DNA of 64,000 bases from Burkholderia sp. GAS332 (lineage in GTDB: Bacteria; Pseudomonadota; Gammaproteobacteria; Burkholderiales; Burkholderiaceae): positions 2,232,001 through 2,296,000 of the forward strand of contig FSRV01000001.1 in the NCBI GenBank assembly GCA_900142905.1, written 5' to 3'. The position numbers and the translations under genes are program-made. The notes below the pieces were generated by a model. It was not told the origin of the DNA. It did not search any database and saw only the letters and a program-made list of their open reading frames with translations. This document shows, piece after piece, positions 19,401 through 27,632 of this stretch (the stretch's first letter is position 1; the number at the start of each line of letters is the position of its first letter).

Positions 19401-19901
19401 ATGAAACGCTATTCAGCGGAAACCCGGGAATGGGCAATCCAACAGATGATGCCGCCGTTCAATCGTGCGGTAATTGAGTTGTCAGGCGCGACGGGCATCA
19501 CGACAGTGACGCTACGCAGCTGGCGGCAAAGCGCAAGACAGGCAGGGGAATTCATGCCGGGCAATGGCAAAACGGGCGATCGATGGTCAAGCGCCGACAA
19601 GTTCAGGGCGGTGCTGGAGACGGCGCCGCTCAGCGAGATTGAGATTTCACAGTACTGCCGTAGCAAGGGCATTTATCCTGAGCAGATCCGGCAGTGGCGC
19701 GAGGCATGCGAGCAGGCCAACGGCGCGCCTGAGCCGAAGCTGACGGCGGCGCAGCGCAATGAAGCGAAGGCTGCCCAAAAACGCATCCGGGAGCTGGAGC
19801 GCCAGCTCAAGCGCGCGGATGCTGCACGTGCGGAGGCGGCGGCGTTGCTGAATCTGCGAAAAAAAGCCGACGCGATCTGGGGCAAGGAAGAGGAAGACTG
19901 A
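19401..19901 (+). CDS. IS3-family transposase OrfA
   Basis: A 166-residue helix-turn-helix protein. The N-terminal HTH (about 1-50) and the second HTH-like region (LSEIEISQYCRSKGIYPEQIRQWREA) are followed by a Leu/charged coiled coil (AQKRIRELERQLKRADAARAEAA, about 115-140), which forms the OrfA multimerisation zipper. A run of seven A at 19859-19865 (A-AAA-AAA) near the gene end is a slippery site for -1 frameshifting into the orfB frame, which is open from there. Confidence 0.85.
   Translation: MKRYSAETREWAIQQMMPPFNRAVIELSGATGITTVTLRSWRQSARQAGEFMPGNGKTGDRWSSADKFRAVLETAPLSEIEISQYCRSKGIYPEQIRQWREACEQANGAPEPKLTAAQRNEAKAAQKRIRELERQLKRADAARAEAAALLNLRKKADAIWGKEEED
19859..19865 (+). promoter_or_regulatory. 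Slippery A7 site for -1 frameshifting
   Basis: Seven consecutive A bases; in the orfA frame they read (CG)A-AAA-AAA. Slipping back one base enters the orfB frame, which has no stop between here and the orfB ATG at 19928. This is the usual way IS3 elements make the OrfAB fusion transposase. Confidence 0.7.
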
Positions 19902-19927
19902 TCAGCAGCCCGGATCGCGATGAAGCC

Positions 19928-20950
19928 ATGCAGTTGATCAATGAAGCGGTGCAGCAGGGGGCATGCCGTGCGCGTGCGTGCGAGGAACTTGGAGTGAACG
20001 TGCGCACGGTGCAGCGCTGGCGCCAGTCACCCCATGACGGGCGCACGCAAGCCCTCCGTGAAGCGCCCCCCAACAAGCTGAGTGAGGCGGAGCGTCAGAC
20101 CGTGCTTGACGCGGCCAACCGGCCGGAATACGCGAGCCTGACGCCGCACCAGATCGTGCCGAAACTGGCCGACGAAGGGGTTTATCTGGCCAGCGAATCG
20201 ACGTTCTACCGGATCCTGAAGGCGGCGGGACAGGGCCAGCGGCGGGGTCGTGCGAAGGCGCCGCAACAACGCCCACTCACGACGCATTGCGCCAATGGTC
20301 CGAACCAGGTGTGGTGCTGGGATATTACGTGGATGCCGAGCACGGTCAGGGGCCGGTACTTTTACTGGTACATGATGAAGGACATCTACAGCCGCAAGCT
20401 GGTGATGAACGAGGTGTGGGAGCAGGAGTCGGCTGAGCACGCGAGCGAGTTGCTGCACAAGGGATGTTTGCGCGAAGGCATCGCCGGGCGTCCGCTGGTG
20501 CTGCACTCGGATAACGGTAGTGCGATGAAAGGCGCCACGATGCGCGCGGCCATGATCGATCTGGGCGTAGAGCCTTCGTTCAGCCGGCCGCGCGTGAGCA
20601 ACGACAACGCGTTTGCCGAGGCGCTGTTCCGTACGGCGAAGTACTGTCCGTTATGGCCCGAGCAGCCGTTCGACACGCTGGAGGAAGCCCGCGCATGGGT
20701 GCAGCGCTTTGTGCAGTGGTACAACGAGGAGCACTGTCACAGCGGCCTGAAGCATGTCAGTCCGGGACAGCGGCACCGCGGCGAAGCCGGCGACCTTCTG
20801 GCCCGTCGGCGTGCGCTGTACGAAGACGCACGCATGCGAAACCCCGCGCGCTGGTCAGGCGCCATTCGCAACTGGCACCTGGCAGACGTGGTCTATCTGA
20901 ACCCGGAGCGAACTGACGCGTCGGCCGAAATGTATAAGCACGCAGCGTAA
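19928..20950 (+). CDS. IS3-family transposase OrfB (integrase core)
   Basis: A 340-residue DDE integrase (rve) in the -1 frame relative to orfA. Catalytic residues are visible as WDITWMP (first Asp), LHSDNGSAM (second Asp) and NAFAEALF (Glu), with exactly 35 residues between the second Asp and the Glu. An HTH region (ACEELGVNVRTVQRWRQ) precedes them. The working enzyme is probably the OrfAB fusion made at the A7 site; the ATG-started OrfB alone is the regulatory or partial form. The frame appears intact. Confidence 0.87.
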   Translation: MQLINEAVQQGACRARACEELGVNVRTVQRWRQSPHDGRTQALREAPPNKLSEAERQTVLDAANRPEYASLTPHQIVPKLADEGVYLASESTFYRILKAAGQGQRRGRAKAPQQRPLTTHCANGPNQVWCWDITWMPSTVRGRYFYWYMMKDIYSRKLVMNEVWEQESAEHASELLHKGCLREGIAGRPLVLHSDNGSAMKGATMRAAMIDLGVEPSFSRPRVSNDNAFAEALFRTAKYCPLWPEQPFDTLEEARAWVQRFVQWYNEEHCHSGLKHVSPGQRHRGEAGDLLARRRALYEDARMRNPARWSGAIRNWHLADVVYLNPERTDASAEMYKHAA

Positions 20951-21005
20951 CGGTTCACGCGACAACTACCTTGACACACACCGGCGGCAAAGAAAGTAAG
21001 TGCCG

Positions 21006-21015
21006 CCCCGCACAG
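21006..21015. repeat. Target duplication of the IS4 element, left
   Basis: CCCCGCACAG, repeated directly at 22385-22394 on the other side of the element. The ten-base duplication lies in the GC hairpin of the palindromic repeat. Confidence 0.88.
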
Positions 21016-22384
21016 CAATGCTCTCAACTTAAGCCCGAAAGGGCTTGTATACGGGGCGTTTGCCCTGTAAACTTCATCGCATAACTGATTGATAAATAAA
21101 CGATATGAACTCAAATACCAGCGTCTTCCCAACTCCTGGCTGAGTTCTCCGATTTCCTGTTCGATCCGGCGCTCGCTGAGCGTGTTCGCCGTTCTCCCAC
21201 TGCCTTTACCCGCAATCGCATCCTGACGCTGCCACGCATAGCAGCGTTGATGATGTCGGGCATGCGCACGAGCGTGCAGGCCGAGCTCGATGGGCTGTTT
21301 GGCGCGTTGCGCGGGCAAACGGTGCGCACCCGGGCGGTAAGTGCACAGGCCTTCAGCAAGGCGCGCCGCGGCCTGTCGGCCGAGCTGTTCGAACTGGCCC
21401 GCGCGCGCCTGATCGAGCTGGCCCAACCCTACATTGATTCGATGCGCTGGAATGGCCTGAGGCTGGTCGCAGCCGACGGTAGCCGTCTGCGGGTAGGCAC
21501 GCGCGAAGGCCATGATCTGCGCGCCGACCACTACGCATTTGCGCTGTTCCTGCCGGGGCCCGAACTGACCCTGCACGCCGCGCTTCATCCGGCCGACGGC
21601 TCCGAGCGGCAGATGCTGTTCGAAGCGCTGGACGTACTGCAACCGCACACCGATCTGCTGCTGCTCGATCGCGGCTATCTCGGCAACATGATGGTGGCCG
21701 CGCTGGCGCAGCGCGAGATCCCGTTCTGTCTGCGCGTGGATGCACGCGCCTGGACGTGCGTCACCGCCTTTGCGCGCAGTGGCGAGGCTGAGCGAATCGT
21801 GACACTGGCCGCGCCCAATGAACAGGACGCCCTTGACTATGAACTGGTGCGCACGCCCACCACGGTGCGCCTGATCCGCGATGTCACTCCTGGCGGACGT
21901 GTTCGCGTGCTGATGACCTCGCTGCTCGATCGCCAGCGCTATCCGGCTGCCACCTTCGGGGCGCTCTATCATCAGCGCTGGCGCATCGAGGAAGCGTTCA
22001 AACGGCTCAAGCACCGGCTGCGGCTGGAGGCCGTCACGGGGCTGGACTACCTGGCGCTGCAGCAGGACTTCGGCGCAAAAACCGTCGCCGACAACCTGTG
22101 CACACTGCTCAGCGATCTCGACGATGCGTCTCACGATGACGCACCTGCCAGCCGTCCTGACCGTGTTTATGCGCTGGGTGCCCTCAAGCCGATCCTCGGC
22201 GCGTGCCTGCTACGGATTGAACACTGCCTGAACCTGCTGCCCAAAGTCATGCCGGCCATCCACCAGGCCCGATGTCGTATCCAGCCCTCGCGCTCTTACC
22301 CACGACCGCCCAGAAAAGCCAAGCCCCATCACCATCTCGCGTACAAGCTTGCTTGATGAAATGGGGCTTAAGTTGAGAGCATTG
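21016..22384 (+). mobile_element. IS4-family insertion sequence
   Basis: A 1369-bp element with perfect terminal inverted repeats CAATGCTCTCAACTTAAGCCC-type (21016-21035 against 22365-22384) and a 10-bp target duplication, both typical of IS4. It is inserted in the CCCCGCACAGGGGC hairpin of the repeat arm. Its single transposase gene appears frameshifted near the start, so this copy may be unable to move by itself. Confidence 0.88.
21105..22356 (+). pseudogene. IS4-family transposase, probably frameshifted near the N-terminus
   Basis: The DDE transposase shows AADGSRLRV (first Asp), LLLLDRGYLG (second Asp) and the Y-x2-RW-x-IE-x2-FK-x-LK signature (YHQRWRIEEAFKRLK) of IS4. The ATG at 21105 gives MNSNTSVFP, but that frame stops after a few codons (TGA about 21141). 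The continuing protein (QLLAEFSDFLFDPALAERV...) is in the +1 frame from about 21130. A one-base insertion or two-base loss near 21129 explains this. The uninterrupted part could only start at the weak TTG 21247. Programmed frameshifting is possible but not usual for IS4. Confidence 0.7.
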
Positions 22385-22394
22385 CCCCGCACAG
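22385..22394. repeat. Target duplication of the IS4 element, right
   Basis: CCCCGCACAG, the right-hand partner of 21006-21015. It is followed by GGGCAACG, restoring the uninserted repeat sequence as seen in island A. Confidence 0.88.
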
Positions 22395-22987
22395 GGGCAA
22401 CGCTAATAGACCGATAAGAATTCAAGGAAAGGCCAACCCCGCAGGCGTACAGACGAACAATCACCGCGCAAGCTAACAGCTCAAGGAAAGGCCAACGCCG
22501 CAGGCAAACAGACAACAAGCGCCGAGCAGGCAAAAAAGACCATCCACGCGCTACGCGCACAAATCGTTGCGCACTCAAGCACTTACCCCGGATGTCCAGG
22601 CGTTATCAACAGGCCTTTCAACAAAATCTGTGGATAAGCCGCTCCACCGCGATACACGCATAACCACGCGCAGCGCAGCCGAACACCGCTGCATCCACCC
22701 GCACCGAGTGCAACAAACCCATCTGCATCAAGCACTTAAGCCCGTAGCCCCATAGTTATCAACAACCCTGTCAACATAAACTGGGGATAACATATGATCC
22801 ATATTGAGGCCTCCCAACGGCCTCCGCCGCAACCAGACGGCACATTTAGCATCACCTGGTTCATTCCGCACCGCGACCAGAAACCCTCACGCGTTCAACG
22901 TGTTAGCCCGCTTGTCAGATAGTTTTCAACAGCCTCATCAACATAAACTGGGGATAAGTCCGCAACCATCACTACGGAATCCCAGGT
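22395..22987. other. End of island B and DnaA-box-like repeats
   Basis: Non-coding. 22395-22540 is the outer repeat arm with two AAGGAAAGGCCAAC(C/G)CCGCAGGC modules. Beyond it, three units recur: TTATCAACAG...CTGTGGATAAG (22603-22638), TTATCAACA...CAACATAAACTGGGGATAA (22756-22790), and CAACATAAACTGGGGATAA again near 22938-22957. TGTGGATAA at 22629-22637 is a perfect reversed DnaA box. Nothing else is recognisable. Confidence 0.55.
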
Positions 22988-24505
22988 TTAGTTGGAAACG
23001 CTCACGTTCGCCGCAGGCACTGCAGGCACCGCCGCCGTCGCAGACGGCCCCGACTCCAATGGCGGAGTCCCCATCGCCTGGAACAAGGCCGCCGTGTCCG
23101 TCAGCCGTGCACTGGTATAGCGGATCTCATCAAGCTGCGCGTTGCGAAACTGCTGTTCGCTCGACCGCGTCGACGCGATTGGCAATGCGCCCAGCCGGTA
23201 GCGTCCCGAGGTCTCGTCGAAAATTCCCTGCGCCGAGCGCGTGGCAATGTTCGCTGCGTCAAGCGCTTGCGCGTCATGCTGCAGCGCTGCAAGCGTATCG
23301 GCGACGTTCTGGAACGCGGCCAGCACGGTCTGCTTGTACTGCGAAACCGTAGCGTCATACGTGTCGACCGCCGCGCGGCGCTGCGCGAACAGCGCGCCAC
23401 CATGAAACAGCGGTTGCGACAAAGATGCGCCAATGCTCCAGATGGCCCCCGCGCCGGATAGCGCCACCGGCCAGCTAAAGCCGCCTTGTCCCATCGATGC
23501 ACTGAGCGACAGACTCGGGAACATCTGCGCCGTTGCGACGCCGACATCGGCCGCTGCGGCCTTCAGGGCGGCGTCGGCAGCCTGGATGTCGGGCCGGGTG
23601 CGCAGCAACTCGGAAGGCACTACAACCGGCACCTGTTCAGGCACATGCAGTTGCGCAAGCTCGAGGTCGTCCGGGGCCGCGTCCGGCGTGCGGCCAAGCA
23701 GCACCGCCAGCGCATGGCGCGTCGCCAGCCATTGCTGCTTTAAACCCGGCAAACTCGCGGACAGGCTCGCCGCACTTTGTTGCGCGCTCAACTGATCGGC
23801 GTGCGAGACCGCGCCCAGCGCGTAGCGCCGTTGCGTGTCGCGCGCCTGATCGTTGGCTATCGTCACGAGCCGTTCGGTCGTCTCGATCTGGGCATGCAAC
23901 GCCGCACTCGTGATCGCCGCCGTCACGATGTTGGCGGCCAGCGCGCGGCGCGCAGCATCGAACTGATAGGCCTGCACGTTCACGCGCGCAGCGAGCGCCG
24001 CATCGGCAAGACGCGAGGCGCCGAACAGGTCGAACGTGTAGTGCGCCTGCAATTGACCGACGAAGATGTCGTACAGGAACGTGTTCGGACCGGCCTCGGG
24101 GATCGCCAACGCACGATTGCGGGTGGCCTGGCCGCCCAGGTCGATGGTCGGCAACATCGAACTGCCGATCTGCGCGCGCAGTTGCTCGCGAGCGGCAGCA
24201 AGGCTCTTGTCAGTGGCGGCGAGCGTCGGGCTGTTGCGCAAGCCTTCGTCGACCAGCGCGTTCAGCGCATCCGATTGATAGAGCTTCCACCATTCGGGTA
24301 CGGCCTTCGCGCCGACCACGAATTGCTGGGTAATGCCCTGGGCGGGCACGGTTTGCGTCGGCTGCGCTTCGGCGCCGTAGTGGGCCGGTTGCGGCATGGC
24401 GGGCGGCTCGCCATTCGGGCCAAACGAGCAGGCGGCCAGCGCCAGCGCGGCGCCGCTGAGAAGCGTAAGGCGCAGGTGTCCAGGGAATGCTGCAAAGGTA
24501 GCCAT
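22988..24505 (-). CDS. RND efflux outer-membrane lipoprotein (NodT/OprM family)
   Basis: A 505-residue TolC-like channel subunit. The N-terminus is a lipoprotein signal with lipobox LAAC (Cys about residue 26). Two OEP repeats follow, with typical motifs such as LVDEGLRNSPTLAATDKSLAAAREQ (about 85-110) and VPSELLRTRPDIQAADAALKAA. It forms the exit duct of the pump encoded by the next two genes. It is the last gene of the operon, four bases after the permease stop codon, and is convergent with repeat island B. Confidence 0.88.
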   Translation of the reverse strand: MATFAAFPGHLRLTLLSGAALALAACSFGPNGEPPAMPQPAHYGAEAQPTQTVPAQGITQQFVVGAKAVPEWWKLYQSDALNALVDEGLRNSPTLAATDKSLAAAREQLRAQIGSSMLPTIDLGGQATRNRALAIPEAGPNTFLYDIFVGQLQAHYTFDLFGASRLADAALAARVNVQAYQFDAARRALAANIVTAAITSAALHAQIETTERLVTIANDQARDTQRRYALGAVSHADQLSAQQSAASLSASLPGLKQQWLATRHALAVLLGRTPDAAPDDLELAQLHVPEQVPVVVPSELLRTRPDIQAADAALKAAAADVGVATAQMFPSLSLSASMGQGGFSWPVALSGAGAIWSIGASLSQPLFHGGALFAQRRAAVDTYDATVSQYKQTVLAAFQNVADTLAALQHDAQALDAANIATRSAQGIFDETSGRYRLGALPIASTRSSEQQFRNAQLDEIRYTSARLTDTAALFQAMGTPPLESGPSATAAVPAVPAANVSVSN

Positions 24506-24509
24506 GATC

Positions 24510-27500
24510 TCAGTTCCCCGTATGCGTCGTGCCGGACGGCGTCTGCGGCTCGCGCTCGTCGTCGCGCACTCTGAACGACGTGGCGTACAGGGCCGGCAGA
24601 TAGAACAGCGTGAGAATGGTCGCGCTCGTAATGCCGCCCATCAGCGCGGTTGCCATCGGGCCGAAAAAGTTCGAGCGCAGTAGCGGAATCAGCGCGAGCA
24701 CGGCGGCTGCCGCGGTGAGCGTGATCGGCCGGAAGCGCCGCACCGTCGCGCCGACGATTGCGTCGAAGCGCTTATGCCCCGCGGCAATGTCCTGCTCGAT
24801 CTGATCGACCAGAATCACCGAGTTGCGCATGATGATGCCGAACATGGCGATCACCCCGAGCATTGCAACGAAGCCAAATGGCTGGCCGAACAGCAGCAGC
24901 GTGACGACCACGCCGATCAGGCCGAGCGGCGCGGTCATCACCACCATCAGCACGCGCGCGAAACTCTGCAACTGGACCATCAGGAGCACCAGCACGGCGA
25001 TGATCATGATCGGCATCTGCGCGTTGATCGATGTCTGCCCCTTGCCGCTTTCCTCTACCGACCCGCCGATTTCGATCCGGTAGCCGACCGGCAGCGTGCC
25101 GCGAATCTGGCTGAGGGCTTTGTCGACCGCGTGCGTGACGTCGATCCCTTGCGCGCCAGGGGCGACGTCGGACTGCACGGTGATGGTGGGTTGCCGGTCG
25201 CGCTCCCAGATCACGCCGTATTCGAGGTCGTTGCGCAGATGACCGAGCGTGCCGAGCGGCACCGGGCCGTTCGGCGTCGGCATCGCCAGTGTGAGGAGCT
25301 TCGAGGGGTCGACGCGTTCCGCTTTGGGCGCGCGCAGATCGACGCTGATCAGCTTGTCGCGCTCGCGATACTGCGTGACGGTGTAGCCGGAGAGCGTCAT
25401 CGCGAGGAAGCTCGAAATGTCGTCGGAGCTCACGCCGAGTTCGCGTGCCTTCTTCTGATCGACTTCGAAGCGCGCCGAGCGCTCGGCGGGCTCGTCCCAG
25501 TCGAACTGGACGTTGCGGGTGCCGCCGTCGGCACGCATGGTCGCGGCGACGCGCTCGGCGATCGAACGCACGGTAGCGATATCGTCGCCGCTCACGCGGA
25601 ACTGCACCGGATAGCCGACCGGCGGTCCATTTTCGAGGCGCGACAGGCGCGTGCGAATCGCCGGAAAGTTGTTGCGTAATTCCGGTTCGAGCCACTGCGC
25701 AAGCTTCTCGCGATCCTTCACCGATTTCGCTGTGATCACGAACTGCGCGAAATTGGGCTGCGGCAATTGTTGATCGAGCGGCAGATAGAAGCGCGGTGCA
25801 CCGGTGCCGACGAAATCCACCGTATGGTCGATTTCCGGACGGCCCACCAGCGCTTTCTCCAACCGGTCCGCTTGCCGCAACGTCGCTTCGAACGATGCGC
25901 CTTCGGGCAAGCGCACATCCACTAGCAACTCGGGACGGTCCGAGCTCGGAAAGAATTGCTGCGGCACGAGCGTGAAGCCTGCCATGGCCAGAATGAACAG
26001 CACGACGGTGATCGCCAGCACGACAAAACGGCGCTCGATGCACCAGCCGATCCAGCCGCGCAGGCGCTTATAAAAACGGGTGTCGTAGATATCGTGTTCG
26101 TGATCTTCCGCTTCGTGCGCCTGACGTTTGCGCTCCGGCAGCATGTGATAGCCGAGCAGCGGAATCAGCACCACAGCGGCGAACCACGACGCGATTAGCG
26201 CGATCGCCGATACCTCGAAGATCGAGCGCGTGTATTCGCCGGTGCTCGACTTCGCCAAAGCAATCGGCAGGAAGCCGGACACGGTCACGAGCGTCCCGGT
26301 CAGCATCGGAAAGGCGGTACTGGTGTACGCAAAGGCTGCGGCGCGCGTGCGGCTCCAGCCTTGCTCGAGTTTCACCGACATCATTTCGACCGCGATGATC
26401 GCGTCGTCCACCAATAGCCCCAAAGCGAGCACCAGCGTGCCCAGCGACACCTTGTGCAGCCCGATGTCGAACAGATACATGCACAACGCCGTGACGGCGA
26501 GCACGACAGGTATCGAGATCACGACCACCATGCCGGTGCGCACGCCCAGCGACAGAAGGCTGACCACCAGCACGATCGCAATCGCCTCGGCGACGGCTTC
26601 GAGAAAATCGTCGACAGAATGGGCGACCGCGTTCGGCATGCTGGAGACTTCGACCAGGTGCAAACCGGCGGGCAGGGAGGCCCGCAGCGTGACCATCTGC
26701 TGATCGAGCGCTTTGCCCAGACGAATCACATCGCCGCCCGGCTGCATCGTGACGCCGATGCCGAGCACCGCCTTGCCGCCAGAGCGCATTTGCGTGGCGA
26801 CCGGATCGTCGTAGCCGCGCTTGATGGTCGCGATGTCGCCGAGACGGAACGAGCGGTTGTTGATGCGAATCAGCGTGTCGGCAAGGGCGTTGACGTCCTT
26901 GAACTGACCGGTGGGGCGCACGAACACACGGTCGTCGGTAGTGGTCAGCGTGCCCGCCGGCGAGACGCTGTTCTGTGAATTGATGGCCTGGCCCAGTTGC
27001 TGCGGTGAGATGCCGAGACGTGTGAGTTGCGTGTTGGTGATCTCGATGTAGATGTGCTGATTCGGATCGCCGAAATAATCGACCTTGCCGACACCCGGTA
27101 CACGTAGCAGCACGGTGCGTAACTGGTCCGCGTAATCGTGTAGTTGCGCGGCGGAAAAGCCGTCGCCCTCGAGCGTGTAGATGTTGGTGTAGACGTCGCC
27201 GAATTCGTCGTTGAAGAACGGGCCTTGAATGCCTGGCGGCAAGGTTGCCGCGATATCGCCGACTTTCTTGCGCACCTGATACCAGGTTTCGGGTACGTCC
27301 TTGACCGGCGCCGAGTCTTTCATCGAGAAGAACATCAGCGATTCGCCGGGGCGCGAGTAACTGCGCACGAAATCGATGGCGGGCGTTTCCTGCAACTTCC
27401 GGCCGATGCGGTCGGTGACTTGCTCCTGCACCTGGCGCGCGGTCGCGCCGGGCCAGAAGGTCTGGATCACCATGACGCGGAACGTAAAGGGCGGGTCTTC

Positions 27501-27632
27501 AGATTGGGCGAGACGGGTATAGGCGAGGACGCCGAACGCGGTAGCGAGCGCGATCAGGAAGACGACCAGCGCCTGATGGCGCAGCGCCCATGCGGACAGG
27601 TTGAAGCGTCCTTCTTCATGCGTGGTGCTCAT
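24510..27632 (-). CDS. RND efflux inner-membrane permease
   Basis: A 1040-residue proton-driven RND transporter. Twelve hydrophobic segments and two large periplasmic loops are apparent. The proton-relay Asp pair is present in TM4 (LGLLVDDAIIAVEMM), and the C-terminal half carries the family motifs ILVDQIEQDIAAGH and FRPITLTAAAAVLALIPLL. The sequence is closest in style to the HAE1-like group with substrates such as dyes, biocides or antibiotics; the exact substrate is not known. Its ATG overlaps the stop of the upstream adaptor gene by four bases (ATGA), so production of adaptor and pump is coupled. Confidence 0.9.
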   Translation of the reverse strand: MSTTHEEGRFNLSAWALRHQALVVFLIALATAFGVLAYTRLAQSEDPPFTFRVMVIQTFWPGATARQVQEQVTDRIGRKLQETPAIDFVRSYSRPGESLMFFSMKDSAPVKDVPETWYQVRKKVGDIAATLPPGIQGPFFNDEFGDVYTNIYTLEGDGFSAAQLHDYADQLRTVLLRVPGVGKVDYFGDPNQHIYIEITNTQLTRLGISPQQLGQAINSQNSVSPAGTLTTTDDRVFVRPTGQFKDVNALADTLIRINNRSFRLGDIATIKRGYDDPVATQMRSGGKAVLGIGVTMQPGGDVIRLGKALDQQMVTLRASLPAGLHLVEVSSMPNAVAHSVDDFLEAVAEAIAIVLVVSLLSLGVRTGMVVVISIPVVLAVTALCMYLFDIGLHKVSLGTLVLALGLLVDDAIIAVEMMSVKLEQGWSRTRAAAFAYTSTAFPMLTGTLVTVSGFLPIALAKSSTGEYTRSIFEVSAIALIASWFAAVVLIPLLGYHMLPERKRQAHEAEDHEHDIYDTRFYKRLRGWIGWCIERRFVVLAITVVLFILAMAGFTLVPQQFFPSSDRPELLVDVRLPEGASFEATLRQADRLEKALVGRPEIDHTVDFVGTGAPRFYLPLDQQLPQPNFAQFVITAKSVKDREKLAQWLEPELRNNFPAIRTRLSRLENGPPVGYPVQFRVSGDDIATVRSIAERVAATMRADGGTRNVQFDWDEPAERSARFEVDQKKARELGVSSDDISSFLAMTLSGYTVTQYRERDKLISVDLRAPKAERVDPSKLLTLAMPTPNGPVPLGTLGHLRNDLEYGVIWERDRQPTITVQSDVAPGAQGIDVTHAVDKALSQIRGTLPVGYRIEIGGSVEESGKGQTSINAQMPIMIIAVLVLLMVQLQSFARVLMVVMTAPLGLIGVVVTLLLFGQPFGFVAMLGVIAMFGIIMRNSVILVDQIEQDIAAGHKRFDAIVGATVRRFRPITLTAAAAVLALIPLLRSNFFGPMATALMGGITSATILTLFYLPALYATSFRVRDDEREPQTPSGTTHTGN

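Larger units (their letters stand above)
19333..20976 (+). mobile_element. IS3-family insertion sequence
   Basis: Ends carry imperfect inverted repeats TGTCAGGCTAGTTGTCGC and, reversed from the right end, TGTCAAGGTAGTTGTCGC (16 of 18 alike). Two overlapping-frame genes, orfA and orfB, lie between. The insertion is at the apex of the repeat's dyad (TTTCTTTGCGG on the left, CGGCAAAGAAAG on the right). I could not define a clean target duplication, so the outer limits may be off by some bases. Confidence 0.78.

Noticed and set aside
20893..22134. 413-residue minus-strand open frame
   Set aside because: It is antisense to the IS4 transposase, whose DDE motifs are clear; it also crosses the element end.
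22602..22960. Replication origin
   Set aside because: DnaA-box-like units are present but there is no dnaA, dnaN, parAB or AT-rich unwinding region in the neighbourhood; spacing is too sparse.
24774..25679. 301-residue plus-strand frame inside the efflux permease region
   Set aside because: The minus strand encodes a full RND permease; the plus product is composition-driven.
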